From contig JADZFD010000015.1 in assembly GCA_020850225.1 (NCBI GenBank), positions 1-64,000 of the forward strand: a DNA stretch of 64,000 nucleotides, read 5' to 3'. Origin of the DNA: Saprospiraceae bacterium (lineage in GTDB: Bacteria; Bacteroidota; Bacteroidia; Chitinophagales; Saprospiraceae). This document shows, in pieces, positions 9,853-19,881 of this stretch; the stretch's first letter is position 1, and each line of letters opens with the position of its first letter. A model generated the notes under the pieces. It was not told where the DNA came from and searched no databases. It saw only the letters and a program-made list of their open reading frames with translations. Made by a program: the position numbers and the translations under genes.

Positions 9853-9860
9853 TATATTTG
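9853..9860 (+). promoter_or_regulatory. -7 element TATATTTG of the 2000-residue secreted protein gene
   Basis: TATATTTG matches TAnnTTTG, giving a leader of about 55 nt before the ATG at 9921. No clear -33 TTTG is seen, so activation by a regulator is possible. Confidence 0.55.
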
Positions 9861-9920
9861 CAGTATCATATCATATTATGTTTATAATTTTATTATAATC
9901 TGTTTATTAAATCGTATTTT

Positions 9921-12900
9921 ATGAAACGCACACCAAGATATTTCAGACTCTTTTTTTTCATATTGACTTTTTGTACATACTTGAGTTCGCATGATATTTA
10001 TGCCCAGTCGGTATGTCCCATAGGTGTTGGAACAGATCCGCAGCCTGAACGGATAGCCCTCAATTCAGGAAAAGTCAGCGAGGCGTTTTTTGTCTATAAT
10101 CAGCCTTGGTACAATCTGGATAGTGTAAATAGTTCAGATAATATGCGGGCGAGTGTTACACTGAAAGACATTGCAAGGTCAAGGATAATAACAGGTAATA
10201 ATTTTGGATTCAGGATACCCGCAGGTGCTATCATTAAGGGAATTACACTTATGATAGAAGGTCGTTCCAATAATTATAAACTCATCGATGAGATGGAAGT
10301 GTTCCTGATGGATTCTAATGGAAAATCCAAAGGACAGAATAAAAAAAATACTGCAAAAGGTCAAAAGGCATGGAACAAAAGTGTGAATGGAGAAGATACT
10401 GCATGGATGTACGGTAATGCAAATGACAATTGGGGTGTTTCCTGGACTGCTGAAGATATCAATAATTCAAATTTTGGTTTCCGCCTGCAAATACGTAGTA
10501 TAACTGAAGAAACTTTAGTGGCAGAAATTGATAATGTCAGCATCAGTATAGATTATATACCTCCGTATAGTTTTTGCAATGACGAAAATTTGACATTTTA
10601 TATAGATAAGTACGAAAATTATGGATATTATACATGGGATTTTCCACTAGGATTTGAACTTGCATCTTCTTCGGTATTTAATCAGACTGTTGATCTGAGG
10701 ATAACAACTGCATCCTACGGACTACATCAGATATGTGTTGATGTTTATAACTATGACCGGAGTTATGCAGGTACGTGTTGCAGGGATATTTTATATCTGA
10801 ATTGTACTGCAGGTGCTGTCAGTGGTGTAGTTTGGGCGGATTACAATGATAATTTATTGAAAGAACAGAATGATGGTCTCCTTAAGGATATAATGTTAAT
10901 CGCATATTCGGAAAAAGGACAACCACTCGATACTGTATTAACTGGTCCGGGAGGCATATTCAGATTTGAATCACTACCTGCCGGAAGCTGCTACATTCAG
11001 GCACCTGCAATCCCTGACAGTAAAATAATAATCCAGACAGCCAATAGTCCGGATAGCAGGATAACCAATGCCTACGGAGTAGGTACAACACATCTCATTC
11101 CAGTAACTTATGGAACAACAGTTGAAAATGTTAATATTGGTTATACACCCCTGGTTTCCATCGGAGACTTTGTATGGGAAGATATGAATTTTAATGGTAT
11201 CCAGGATAATTCGGAGCCTGGAATTGCTGACGTGAAGGTTAGTTTATACAGGAAAAATGGAAGTTTGTATTCTTCCCAAATTACGGACAATCAGGGAAAA
11301 TATATGTTCATTGATATTCCTGCCAACAGCTATTATTTATCTTTTCAAGCACTTCAGGATTATCAGGTTACATTTTCTAATCCGGCATTCAATGCTTTAA
11401 ATTCCAAGGCTGATGCAAGTGGAAAGACGGCAACATTTAGTATTACAAATGGCAAAAATTCAGATTTGGATGCAGGATTATATAGATCAGGAAGTATATC
11501 CGGATTAGTTTGGGAAGATATGGATGGTGATGGTTCGAACGAAGCGGGTAATGATGGAATTTTGCAGGGTATTTTGGTAGAAATATCAGGTGAGGACGGA
11601 CAAGGTATCAGTTTTATGGCACAAACCGTAACAGATGCAAACGGTGTGTATCATTTTGATGGATTACGTCCGGGAAAATATAAGATCCGAATCGATAATA
11701 TTTCCGGATATCTGTTTACACAGAATCATGTCGGCAATCCTGATACTGATAGTGATGTCATTTCAGGGATAATAGATGGAATTACACTCTATTCAGGCGA
11801 TAATCTCTTACATCTCGACGCAGGCATGTACAAGACAGGGAGTATTAGCGGAAGAGTGTGGCATGACAGTAACACCAATGGTATCCGTACTGCTGATGAA
11901 ACTTTGATGGCAGGTGTCGGAGTTGATTTGTACACCTGGGTAAACAATAACCGTATATTACTGAATAATACAGAAACGGACAGCTCAGGAGCTTATATTT
12001 TCAGTGACCTAATACCGGGTAAGTATGAAATTGAGTTTTTGGAAGCAGATACTTTGTTCTATACGCTCGTTCACCATGGACATCCTGAAACAGACAATGA
12101 CGCAACGGATGGCTTAATTAAGGATATAATTAGTAAAAGCAACCAACATCAGGAATATTTAGATGCAGGTTTATACAGAAATGGATTTTTTACAGATTTT
12201 ATTTGGGAAGACCTGAATACAGACAATATATTTTCAGCAGATGAACCCTATCTGGAAGGAGTCAGAATCGAGTGGAAAGGTGTCACTTTTGCAGGTGACT
12301 CTGTACAACAGGTAACCTATACAGACCATACAGGACGTTACTACCTGAATCATATTCAACCAGGAAATTATAGTATACGAATCGTTTATCCGACGGGATA
12401 CGTACTTTTGAATCAAATGAAAGACACGTGGGGGATGCAAAGCGGGCAGTATATATCCGGACAAGGAATTCCGGTTTTCCGATATGGCTCAATCAGTGGT
12501 TTCGTTTGGTCGGACATCAATGAAAACGGTATCAGGGATGCCGGAGAGCCTGCTTTAATTGGTACGAGCGTAATACTAACGGGAAGTGTGAATGCTGGTG
12601 TGGTATCTATCGTGATGCAGACGGATTCTTCGGGGATTTATGCATTCAATAATTTATTTCCAGGCTATTACTCATTGGAATTTAATGCTCCTGCTCAGTA
12701 TAAACCAACTAAAAAGAATGCAAGTGGCGGCACGGATGATAGTGATATAGATGCTGATGGTAAAATATCCGGTATAGCTTTATCAAGTAATGAGAGCACA
12801 ATTGGTCTGGGAGCCGGATATGTTTTGAAAAATGGCAACTCAGTTACCAGTTATATCTGGGAAGATTTGAATGCAGATGGCGTCAGAAATACAGATGAAC

Positions 12901-15900
12901 CCATGCTGAACGGTGTTAATATGGAAATAGAAGGTATTAGTCAGACAGGTGTTGCTATTAGAAATACCGGCAGATCAAATGCAGCGGGTATTGTTGTCTT
13001 CAGTGGTTTACCTGCAGGTGATTATCAGATTAAAGTGATCAGGGATAGTAGTTATTATTTTTCACCACAACACCTTGGTAGTTCAGATACGGATTCTGAT
13101 GCAGACACAAACACCGGTATAATAGCAGGGATTCATTTGGATGACGATACACATATCTCTGATTTAGGAGTAGGATTGTATCGTAAAGCATTCTTAAGCG
13201 GAAGTATATGGGAAGATGAGAACAAGGATGGCATCCGAAATGCCTTTGAACCGGGTATTGCTGACATTGTAGTCAGACTTGCAGATATAAACAATAATAT
13301 ACTAGCAACATCAACTTCGGATGTAGACGGGAACTATCAGTTTGAAGTTAATCCCGGAAGTTATATCATTACTTCAGATAGGTTGGACAACTATATACTT
13401 ACTATATCCAATCAGGGAAATCCGGAACACAATTCTGATTTTTTTGATGACAATATGAGATACATTACTACACAACTGAATGTTAGTTCAGGTGATACCT
13501 TACGGCATATTGATTTAGGATTGATTGCTAATAACAATTTTATTTCCGGGATTGTGTGGCAGGATACCAATAACAGTAAGCATAAGGAACCGCATGAACC
13601 TATGTTGTCAGGTGTGCCATTATCCCTTTTTACGACGGATAGTGTTTTTGTACAGCGTATTGTAACAGACAGCCTGGGGCAATATAAATTTGAAGGTTTA
13701 ACTACAGGAACTTATTTCATTTCAGCACCTGTTTATACGGATAAAGTTTTTGTAGTTTCCACGGATACCATTGGTGGTATCAGTAATTATATTGACCATA
13801 CATATGGATGGGGAACGACCGGATTATTGTTTTTGGATGGCAGTCACAATTTGTCTCAAATAGATATCGGTTATGCCCGAAAGGTCAGTATAGGTGATTT
13901 TGTCTGGCTGGATGCCAACAATAACGGATTGCAGGATACCGGTGAAAAAGGTATAGAAGGCGTAGAAATTCACCTTATCAGTGATAGTAATGTCAGAGAA
14001 TCATCCACTATTACGGATGCTAATGGTAAGTATCATTTGCACGATATTCCGGAAGGAAGATATTCTATAGAATTTGTAAAGAAAGCCGGCTATATTTTTA
14101 CCCAACTCAATTTGACTGACGACCACCGTAACAGTAAGGTGAACCCGACAGATGGAAGGACACCAATTATGGATTTTAGATCCGGGGATATATTTGATAA
14201 TGTGGATGCAGGCATGATTCAATCCGTACAGATAGAAGGAATGGTATGGTTGGATCTGAATGCTGATGGTATCCGTCAGTCGGGTGAATCAGGACAAAGT
14301 GGTGTAAAAGTTGAGTTGTATTCCGTTGCTGGAACTAAAGTCGATGAGGTTTTTACTGCAGGAATGGGCAGTTCTTCTGTAAAAGGAAGTTACGTATTTG
14401 CCAATTTGATTCCGGGCGATTATTACATAAAATTTGATATCGGAAGCCAGTACCGGATTTCACCTGCACATAAAGGTAGTACTGATAAGGACAGTGATAT
14501 AACAGATTTGTATGGTAAATTTACGACAGACATCATCAACTTCAATAATGGAGCCATCATCAAAAATATCGATGCTGGAATCTTTATGCCCAGTAGTATA
14601 GGCGATTATGTATGGCACGATGTTAATAAAAATGGTTTGCAGGATGCAGGAGAACCCGGGATTGCAGGTGTTAATGTACAATTATATACGCAAAACGGAA
14701 GTTTGATAGCAGCAACAACAACAGATAGTACGGGTAAATACCTGTTCAGTGAATTGAAGCAAGGGCTGTATTATCTCCAATTTGGCCTTTTGAACGGATA
14801 TGAATTTACAAATCAGTATGCAGGGAATAACAGAAAAACGGATAGTGATGCAGACAAGGCAGGTACAACACCTTTGATTTCTCTGGCACATGGAATTGAC
14901 TTTTTCGAAGTAGATGCCGGAATGATAACAACAGCTGATTTTATAATTTTGGGTAGAGTCTGGAACGATATTAACAAAGACGGGATACGTACACCCAATG
15001 AAAGTCAGAAAAGTGAAACAGTAGTATATTTGTTGGATAATAAACAAGTTAAGATAGATTCATTTGAGACCAACCATGCAGGTATGTATGTATTGAAATC
15101 CCAAAAATCAGGAACATATTATATACAGGTATTACGAGCAGAAGGACTGTTATTTTCACCTCAAACTGTTGGAAATGATAGGGATATTGATTCTGATGTG
15201 GATGAGAATGGTGTTTCAGAAGCTTTGGTACTGAGTGCCGGATATTCAATAATATACGTGGATGCAGGTATGTTTATTGAACCGACAGGGACGATTTCGG
15301 GTGTTGTCTTTTTAGATAAGAATAAGAATGGGTACAGAGATGCCAATGATACTTTTTTGGAAGACGTGGTTGTATTTCTCTTTAATGAAAAGAAAAAATT
15401 TGTTAAGTCTATCAAGACCAACGCTTTGGGTCAGTACACGCTGAAATATATTGATCCGGGATATTATTATTGTATGTTGCCTCAGTTTGCGGACAAGGGA
15501 TTTGTGTTGTTTACCGGTAGTAACATGGATATGGACAGCGAATTCACAAATGAGTTTGGTCAGGGAACTTCAAGACTTTTCAAAATTGAAGCAGGTGTGA
15601 GTATCAAGCATTTTGACTTTGGTTATATGGAAATAGCAGGATTGGATAATCCGGTTATAGAGGATGAAATCAGACCGGGTACAGTGGAAATTTCCATTTT
15701 TCCTAATCCAAGTCTATACTACAGCCATGTTCAAATCAGCGAATCATTAATACCAGCTCACTTAATTCTCAGGAGTGTGAGTGGAGAAATTATCAGGAAG
15801 GAATGGATACATAATAACAGGTATATTCTGGATACTTCAGACCTGAAGGATGGGTGTTACACAGTCACTATTCAAAGTGGTAAAAAGCGATGGAGCAGAT

Positions 15901-15923
15901 CACTGGTTAAGACTGCAAATTGA
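9921..15923 (+). CDS. Giant secreted SdrD-B-repeat protein with T9SS type A sorting domain
   Basis: A 2000-residue exported protein. A signal peptide ends near YLSSHDIYAQS. An N-terminal beta-sandwich-like region (about 30-290) contains FGFRIPAGAIIKGI. From about residue 298 to 1905 come 14 tandem modules of 110-120 residues, each opening with a motif such as SIGDFVWEDMNFNGIQDNSE and closing with GKYxFxxLxPGxYxI and a DTDSD-type acidic loop. These are SdrD_B/Cna-B-like beta-sandwiches, whose D-x-N-x-D/N-G loops bind calcium in known members. The final 75 residues are a type A T9SS sorting domain (ISIFPNPS, then a GEIIRKEWI-type strand and DLKDGCYTVTI). Expected role: a long rod-like surface or matrix adhesin exported by T9SS; ligand unknown. 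No neighbouring gene suggests a specific function. Confidence 0.9.
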   Translation: MKRTPRYFRLFFFILTFCTYLSSHDIYAQSVCPIGVGTDPQPERIALNSGKVSEAFFVYNQPWYNLDSVNSSDNMRASVTLKDIARSRIITGNNFGFRIPAGAIIKGITLMIEGRSNNYKLIDEMEVFLMDSNGKSKGQNKKNTAKGQKAWNKSVNGEDTAWMYGNANDNWGVSWTAEDINNSNFGFRLQIRSITEETLVAEIDNVSISIDYIPPYSFCNDENLTFYIDKYENYGYYTWDFPLGFELASSSVFNQTVDLRITTASYGLHQICVDVYNYDRSYAGTCCRDILYLNCTAGAVSGVVWADYNDNLLKEQNDGLLKDIMLIAYSEKGQPLDTVLTGPGGIFRFESLPAGSCYIQAPAIPDSKIIIQTANSPDSRITNAYGVGTTHLIPVTYGTTVENVNIGYTPLVSIGDFVWEDMNFNGIQDNSEPGIADVKVSLYRKNGSLYSSQITDNQGKYMFIDIPANSYYLSFQALQDYQVTFSNPAFNALNSKADASGKTATFSITNGKNSDLDAGLYRSGSISGLVWEDMDGDGSNEAGNDGILQGILVEISGEDGQGISFMAQTVTDANGVYHFDGLRPGKYKIRIDNISGYLFTQNHVGNPDTDSDVISGIIDGITLYSGDNLLHLDAGMYKTGSISGRVWHDSNTNGIRTADETLMAGVGVDLYTWVNNNRILLNNTETDSSGAYIFSDLIPGKYEIEFLEADTLFYTLVHHGHPETDNDATDGLIKDIISKSNQHQEYLDAGLYRNGFFTDFIWEDLNTDNIFSADEPYLEGVRIEWKGVTFAGDSVQQVTYTDHTGRYYLNHIQPGNYSIRIVYPTGYVLLNQMKDTWGMQSGQYISGQGIPVFRYGSISGFVWSDINENGIRDAGEPALIGTSVILTGSVNAGVVSIVMQTDSSGIYAFNNLFPGYYSLEFNAPAQYKPTKKNASGGTDDSDIDADGKISGIALSSNESTIGLGAGYVLKNGNSVTSYIWEDLNADGVRNTDEPMLNGVNMEIEGISQTGVAIRNTGRSNAAGIVVFSGLPAGDYQIKVIRDSSYYFSPQHLGSSDTDSDADTNTGIIAGIHLDDDTHISDLGVGLYRKAFLSGSIWEDENKDGIRNAFEPGIADIVVRLADINNNILATSTSDVDGNYQFEVNPGSYIITSDRLDNYILTISNQGNPEHNSDFFDDNMRYITTQLNVSSGDTLRHIDLGLIANNNFISGIVWQDTNNSKHKEPHEPMLSGVPLSLFTTDSVFVQRIVTDSLGQYKFEGLTTGTYFISAPVYTDKVFVVSTDTIGGISNYIDHTYGWGTTGLLFLDGSHNLSQIDIGYARKVSIGDFVWLDANNNGLQDTGEKGIEGVEIHLISDSNVRESSTITDANGKYHLHDIPEGRYSIEFVKKAGYIFTQLNLTDDHRNSKVNPTDGRTPIMDFRSGDIFDNVDAGMIQSVQIEGMVWLDLNADGIRQSGESGQSGVKVELYSVAGTKVDEVFTAGMGSSSVKGSYVFANLIPGDYYIKFDIGSQYRISPAHKGSTDKDSDITDLYGKFTTDIINFNNGAIIKNIDAGIFMPSSIGDYVWHDVNKNGLQDAGEPGIAGVNVQLYTQNGSLIAATTTDSTGKYLFSELKQGLYYLQFGLLNGYEFTNQYAGNNRKTDSDADKAGTTPLISLAHGIDFFEVDAGMITTADFIILGRVWNDINKDGIRTPNESQKSETVVYLLDNKQVKIDSFETNHAGMYVLKSQKSGTYYIQVLRAEGLLFSPQTVGNDRDIDSDVDENGVSEALVLSAGYSIIYVDAGMFIEPTGTISGVVFLDKNKNGYRDANDTFLEDVVVFLFNEKKKFVKSIKTNALGQYTLKYIDPGYYYCMLPQFADKGFVLFTGSNMDMDSEFTNEFGQGTSRLFKIEAGVSIKHFDFGYMEIAGLDNPVIEDEIRPGTVEISIFPNPSLYYSHVQISESLIPAHLILRSVSGEIIRKEWIHNNRYILDTSDLKDGCYTVTIQSGKKRWSRSLVKTAN

Positions 15924-16076
15924 CATTATGGATATCAGGTTACAGATTCAGCCAGCAAATTTTCAAAAATAGCCCAAAATCAGGTAGTTTACATAAATAT
16001 TCAATAAATAATTTATTTAGACTTGAACTAAATAGATGGTTTAATGTTACTGAAGTAATTATTGATTATAATATAT

Positions 16077-16418
16077 ATGGCAACTATAAAATTCAGATTT
16101 GAAGATAAATCTTTACCCGATGTAATAGCTGAGAACGTGGAGTCAGATATTTCGATTTTGGAGGCAACAGAACTGTATGGAGTACATCTGAGTCACAATT
16201 GTGGTGGAGTATGCGCCTGTTCGACATGTCATGTTTATGTGATGGAAGGAGAAGATTTCCTGGAAGAAATTTCTGACAAGGAAGAAGATTTCATAGATAG
16301 AGCTATAAATCCACGTATAGAGTCAAGGTTGGGATGTCAGTGTGTCATTTTGGACGATGATGCATTAATCGAAGTTATAATACCCGATCAGAGCCTGATA
16401 ATCGGACACGAGGATTAA
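16077..16418 (+). CDS. 2Fe-2S ferredoxin, adrenodoxin/ISC type
   Basis: Small soluble electron carrier of 113 residues. The cluster ligands are visible as Cys-x5-Cys-x2-Cys (NCGGVCACSTC, first, seventh and tenth positions) plus a distal Cys in SRLGCQC, the adrenodoxin/Isc-Fdx pattern rather than the plant type. The acidic helix EEISDKEEDFIDRA is where partners dock in this family. The ATG at 16077 (MATIKFRFED) is preferred to one five codons upstream because it gives the normal N-terminal beta strand. Neighbours do not include an isc or suf operon, so the partner redox enzyme is not identifiable here. An extra Cys inside the motif (GGVCAC) is common in this family. Confidence 0.92.
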   Translation: MATIKFRFEDKSLPDVIAENVESDISILEATELYGVHLSHNCGGVCACSTCHVYVMEGEDFLEEISDKEEDFIDRAINPRIESRLGCQCVILDDDALIEVIIPDQSLIIGHED

Positions 16419-16565
16419 AACAGAGATTAGTCTGAAATGTAGATGAAATGTTAGTTTTCGGTCGATTGAAGTAAGATAATTGCATAACTGAATGGATTAA
16501 TCATTGGACAATCATTTGTTTTTTTGATTAAAAATTTATTTATATAGTTCATTTTTACAATATAC

Positions 16566-17201
16566 ATGAGTCCATTTTTTTCAATCGTAATTGCAACTTA
16601 TAACAGGTCACCGTTTCTGCGCAGGGCACTGGATTCTTTGTTGGGACAAACAGAAACGGATTGGGAAGCATGGATAATTGATGACGGAAGTACCGATGAT
16701 ACCGAAGATATAATTGAGAAATACCTGCAGGCACATACCCATATTTTCTATAAAAAAATTAAGAAATCAGGGGAGGCAGCTGCCAAAAATACCGGAATCG
16801 CATTCAGCAACGGCCAGTATATTACTTTTTTAGACTCAGATGATGCATACAAACCTGACCATCTGGAAATCCGAAAATCAATCTTGGAAAATAACCCTCA
16901 AATAGATTTTTTACACGGTGGTATTCAGGTGGTAGGTGATGCCTTTGTACCTGACATCCATAATCCTGGTAAGTTGATTCACATTTCTGAATGCGTCGCC
17001 GGAGCAACATTTGTACTACATAAACGGATTCTTGCTGATATACAAGGTTTTGAAGATATGCCTATAGGTAATGATGCTGATCTCTTTGCAAGGGTAGTGG
17101 ATTCCAACCTTAATATATATAAAACTGACCATCCATCCTATATATATTACCGCGATCATGCGGGTACGATTACTTCTGATATTGCCGGAAAAAGGAAATA
17201 A
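16566..17201 (+). CDS. Glycosyltransferase family 2, short form
   Basis: Predicted cytosolic or membrane-associated sugar transferase of 211 residues, GT-A fold. Visible motifs: FSIVIATYNRSPFLRRALDS at the N-terminus, nucleotide-binding IIDDGSTDDT, AAAKNTGIAFSNGQYITFLDSDD containing the metal-binding DxD, and a late acidic motif GNDADLFARV that could hold the catalytic base. The chain is short for GT2 enzymes (usually 240-350 residues) and has no membrane helix. It is monocistronic in appearance, between the ferredoxin gene and a convergent CHU_C-type protein. A glycosylation role for the surface proteins here is possible because T9SS cargo is often linked to lipid-anchored polysaccharide, but this is speculation. 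Confidence 0.85.
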   Translation: MSPFFSIVIATYNRSPFLRRALDSLLGQTETDWEAWIIDDGSTDDTEDIIEKYLQAHTHIFYKKIKKSGEAAAKNTGIAFSNGQYITFLDSDDAYKPDHLEIRKSILENNPQIDFLHGGIQVVGDAFVPDIHNPGKLIHISECVAGATFVLHKRILADIQGFEDMPIGNDADLFARVVDSNLNIYKTDHPSYIYYRDHAGTITSDIAGKRK

Positions 17202-17251
17202 TTATATTTTCTTACTGAAATTATATACCCATTTATGACTTTGGTAATATA

Positions 17252-19633
17252 CTATTTGATAATCGTAATATCACCCTTGTACTGTTTTAATGTTCCATTT
17301 TTGTTTTCTACTTCAGCTACCCATATGTAGACACCCGGAGTGGCATACCTGCCATTGTAGGAACCATTCCATCCATCTTCCGGCTGATTGCTCGGAAAGT
17401 TTTCATTTTTAAAGATGAGATTTCCCCAACGGTCGAAAACAGATAAATGTCTGATAGTAAGTGCTCCCTTGTTGGAATATCCCGTAAAATAGCTGTTGAC
17501 ACCATCCTTTGTTATGATATTGGGAAAGAAGAACTGGGTATTGTCCTCTACTGTCAGATTGAGCGTATACAGGGAATCACAATCATATTTATTCAGATAG
17601 GATGCTGTATATATTCCCGATTTGGTGTACGTTTCCTGATTAATTGGCCAGGTATATTCATCTATAGCTCTGATGGTGTCATTGTGTATGAATGAGGGAT
17701 TGATCTGCAGAGATAAGGTCAGAAGTGAATCACATCCTGATGCTGTCCTGTACGGATAGTTATAAATACCACTGTTATAAAAAGTTTGATTATTTACCGG
17801 CCAGGTGTAACTGTCACAAAATACTACGTCACTTGTATCTTTATAATCCTTATGGACGGACAGTTGTAATATCCGAATGGAATCACATCCTTTCATGGTT
17901 TTAAATACCTCTTCGTAAGTGCCACTTGAGTCATAAACTTTTCCATTCCAGGTATAAGGACTACAGGTAGAAACTTTTTCTGTATGAGTAGCTGACTTGT
18001 TGATTTTCAGGATTAGCCTACTTATGGAATCACATCCGAATGAAGTCTGCAGATTCTGTGTATATGTACCATTTTCTGTATAGGTTTGATTATTGGCTGA
18101 CCAGGTAAAACTGTCACAGACCGTTATGAATGATGTTGACAGGTAGTGTGGATGTAAGATCAGATTCAGAATTTCTACAGAGTCACAACCATTAATATTC
18201 TGATATACCTTCTGATACTTTCCGCTCTCAGTGTATAATACATTTTTCCAGATATAGGAATCACATGATGATGTGGTTGTTTCTACAGTATCCTGTTTGA
18301 AAATGGTCAGATTCAGTATGTCCACGCTGTCACATCCATTGATATTGGTAAACAGTGATGTGTACCTTCCGCTTTTCTTGTAGACATTGCCATTCCATGT
18401 ATAGGAAGAACACGATTGAACGGTATCTTCAGACACAGATGACTGTCTTATGGCAAGCCTGATTTTTCCGGTTACAAAACATGTGATATCCTCATTACCT
18501 GAAGGAATGGTCTCTATTCGTACATAGATGGTAGTGTCCTTACTTAGCAACTTATTTGGATCAGAAATGGCAGTAGCGGTACTGTCATATACATCTTCTT
18601 CCTGATAATAATACAGGAACTTATATTTTTCAGGACCGGATAAGAAAATCTTTTCTGATTGAGTCAGATCGAATATAGCTTTGCCATCTCCATCATTGTC
18701 ACATACATAAGGAAGCTCATAATAATCTGTTTTCAAGACAGGTAAAGGTCTTATGTCCAGAAATAACCTTATAACGGATATAAATCCTCCGGATTTAGTT
18801 TCTATACGAACATAGATTTCAGTTGGCTTCCCACCCTGATTACGTACAGATAAAGGAAAGGAAATCAATTTACTGGAGTTTTTTTCAGCTTCTATCTGTT
18901 CGTAATAAAATTTAAAATTAGCATCCGGATATTCCTTATTCAGATCAGGTGTAAAATCTTCAGTAGTATAAGTCACATCTCCACCGTTTTCCAAAGCACA
19001 TTTTCTGTATGTATTACCAACTATGGTACAATCCAGTACAGCATCACCTCCGCCGTCAAAGCTCATGGTATATCCTTTGTTGGTACGGGACCATCTGTCG
19101 ATAACGATGAGAATTTCGTCTCCTGGTTTTACGCTAAAGTATTTGACAAAACCAGGTTCCGGATAGCCTGTGGAACCTCCAGGCTCACAGACATCCGTAG
19201 CAGTTAGAGACAGTCCGATACCATATTGTCCTGTAGAAATGGGATTGTTTTGAGAGCCTCTTTTGTCAATGTCAGGAGTATTGTTGATGTTGTTCCAATT
19301 GGGATTCAGATATGCCATAAAGTCATAATCGTCATTGCCGGCCGGTTGTACTGCAAAAGTAAAGGTAGTGCCCTGAAGGATTTTGATATAGTAAAAATCA
19401 AGGAAGGTAGACAAATTCTGAGAAAATGTACCACATGGTACCCGGATAGTATTTATTTGAGAATTTCCCGGAGCACCTGTATTGATATGCTGGTTGTTAC
19501 AAACTGGTTTTATAAATTTTTCAGGTATTTGCTGACCGGATACCGTTTGAATATTGAGTAAAAGTATCCCCAAAATCCAATAAATCAATTTTTGATGAAT
19601 AATCGTATAGTATTCGATATTTATATATTTCAT
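17252..19633 (-). CDS. Secreted protein with six Cys-Asp-Ser repeats and gliding-associated C-terminal domain
   Basis: A 793-residue exported protein with signal peptide (hydrophobic run ending LNIQTVSGQQIP). The N-terminal half has a beta-sandwich-like domain (about 35-200; CGTFSQNLSTFLDFYYI and DEILIVIDRWSRT) and two copies of a region resembling PKD-like inserts (VRIETKSGGF, VRIETIPSGN). Residues about 400-690 hold six tandem modules of roughly 48-50 residues with the pattern CDSYTWxxxxYxxSGxYxxxxxNxxGCDSxxxLxL; paired Cys in each could form a disulfide. The chain ends with a CHU_C/TIGR04131 domain (FFFPNIITKDGVNSYFTGYS, VFDRWGNLIFKN, DGWNGSYNG, TPGVYIWVAEV), a T9SS type B cargo signal. 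Related repeats occur in SprB-like gliding adhesins. Function inferred as surface adhesin. Confidence 0.85.
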   Translation of the reverse strand: MKYINIEYYTIIHQKLIYWILGILLLNIQTVSGQQIPEKFIKPVCNNQHINTGAPGNSQINTIRVPCGTFSQNLSTFLDFYYIKILQGTTFTFAVQPAGNDDYDFMAYLNPNWNNINNTPDIDKRGSQNNPISTGQYGIGLSLTATDVCEPGGSTGYPEPGFVKYFSVKPGDEILIVIDRWSRTNKGYTMSFDGGGDAVLDCTIVGNTYRKCALENGGDVTYTTEDFTPDLNKEYPDANFKFYYEQIEAEKNSSKLISFPLSVRNQGGKPTEIYVRIETKSGGFISVIRLFLDIRPLPVLKTDYYELPYVCDNDGDGKAIFDLTQSEKIFLSGPEKYKFLYYYQEEDVYDSTATAISDPNKLLSKDTTIYVRIETIPSGNEDITCFVTGKIRLAIRQSSVSEDTVQSCSSYTWNGNVYKKSGRYTSLFTNINGCDSVDILNLTIFKQDTVETTTSSCDSYIWKNVLYTESGKYQKVYQNINGCDSVEILNLILHPHYLSTSFITVCDSFTWSANNQTYTENGTYTQNLQTSFGCDSISRLILKINKSATHTEKVSTCSPYTWNGKVYDSSGTYEEVFKTMKGCDSIRILQLSVHKDYKDTSDVVFCDSYTWPVNNQTFYNSGIYNYPYRTASGCDSLLTLSLQINPSFIHNDTIRAIDEYTWPINQETYTKSGIYTASYLNKYDCDSLYTLNLTVEDNTQFFFPNIITKDGVNSYFTGYSNKGALTIRHLSVFDRWGNLIFKNENFPSNQPEDGWNGSYNGRYATPGVYIWVAEVENKNGTLKQYKGDITIIK

Positions 19634-19881
19634 TTTTGATGTCTCAATTGGATGAACTTTCTATAGACGTATTAAATGACGATAGGTAACAATATGATAC
19701 GTTTGGTAACGATGAGAAACCTGGTTTAATAATACATGTTTGTGTTAAGAACCTGTAATTCATAACCGCCTACCAATACACGAAGATAGATATATTATAT
19801 AAATAATGAGTAGAAAATTATTGATTTTTTTCTTGAAATTCTATTCCAGGACATTAATACGAATAATCTTCAAAGAAAATC
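19634..19881. other. Intergenic region, nothing recognised
   Basis: AT-rich DNA between the CHU_C-type gene and the T9SS-tail remnant. No reading frame, clear promoter element or hairpin was recognised. Confidence 0.5.

Larger units (their letters stand above)
9464..9920. other. AT-rich divergent intergenic region
   Basis: No gene is visible. The stretch is extremely AT-rich, carries the two divergent promoters, and holds a 16-bp exact direct repeat (ATTGTTATATATAAAT at 9653-9668 and 9800-9815) and a short hairpin (ATAACAA-CTA-TTGTTAT, 9791-9807). Such DNA would be strongly bent or easily melted; a nucleoid-protein or regulator target is possible. Confidence 0.5.

Noticed and set aside
10826-15650. 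Repeats in the giant gene as a CRISPR or DNA-level tandem repeat array
   Set aside because: Similarity is at protein level (about 115-residue modules); the DNA copies are divergent and lie in one open frame.
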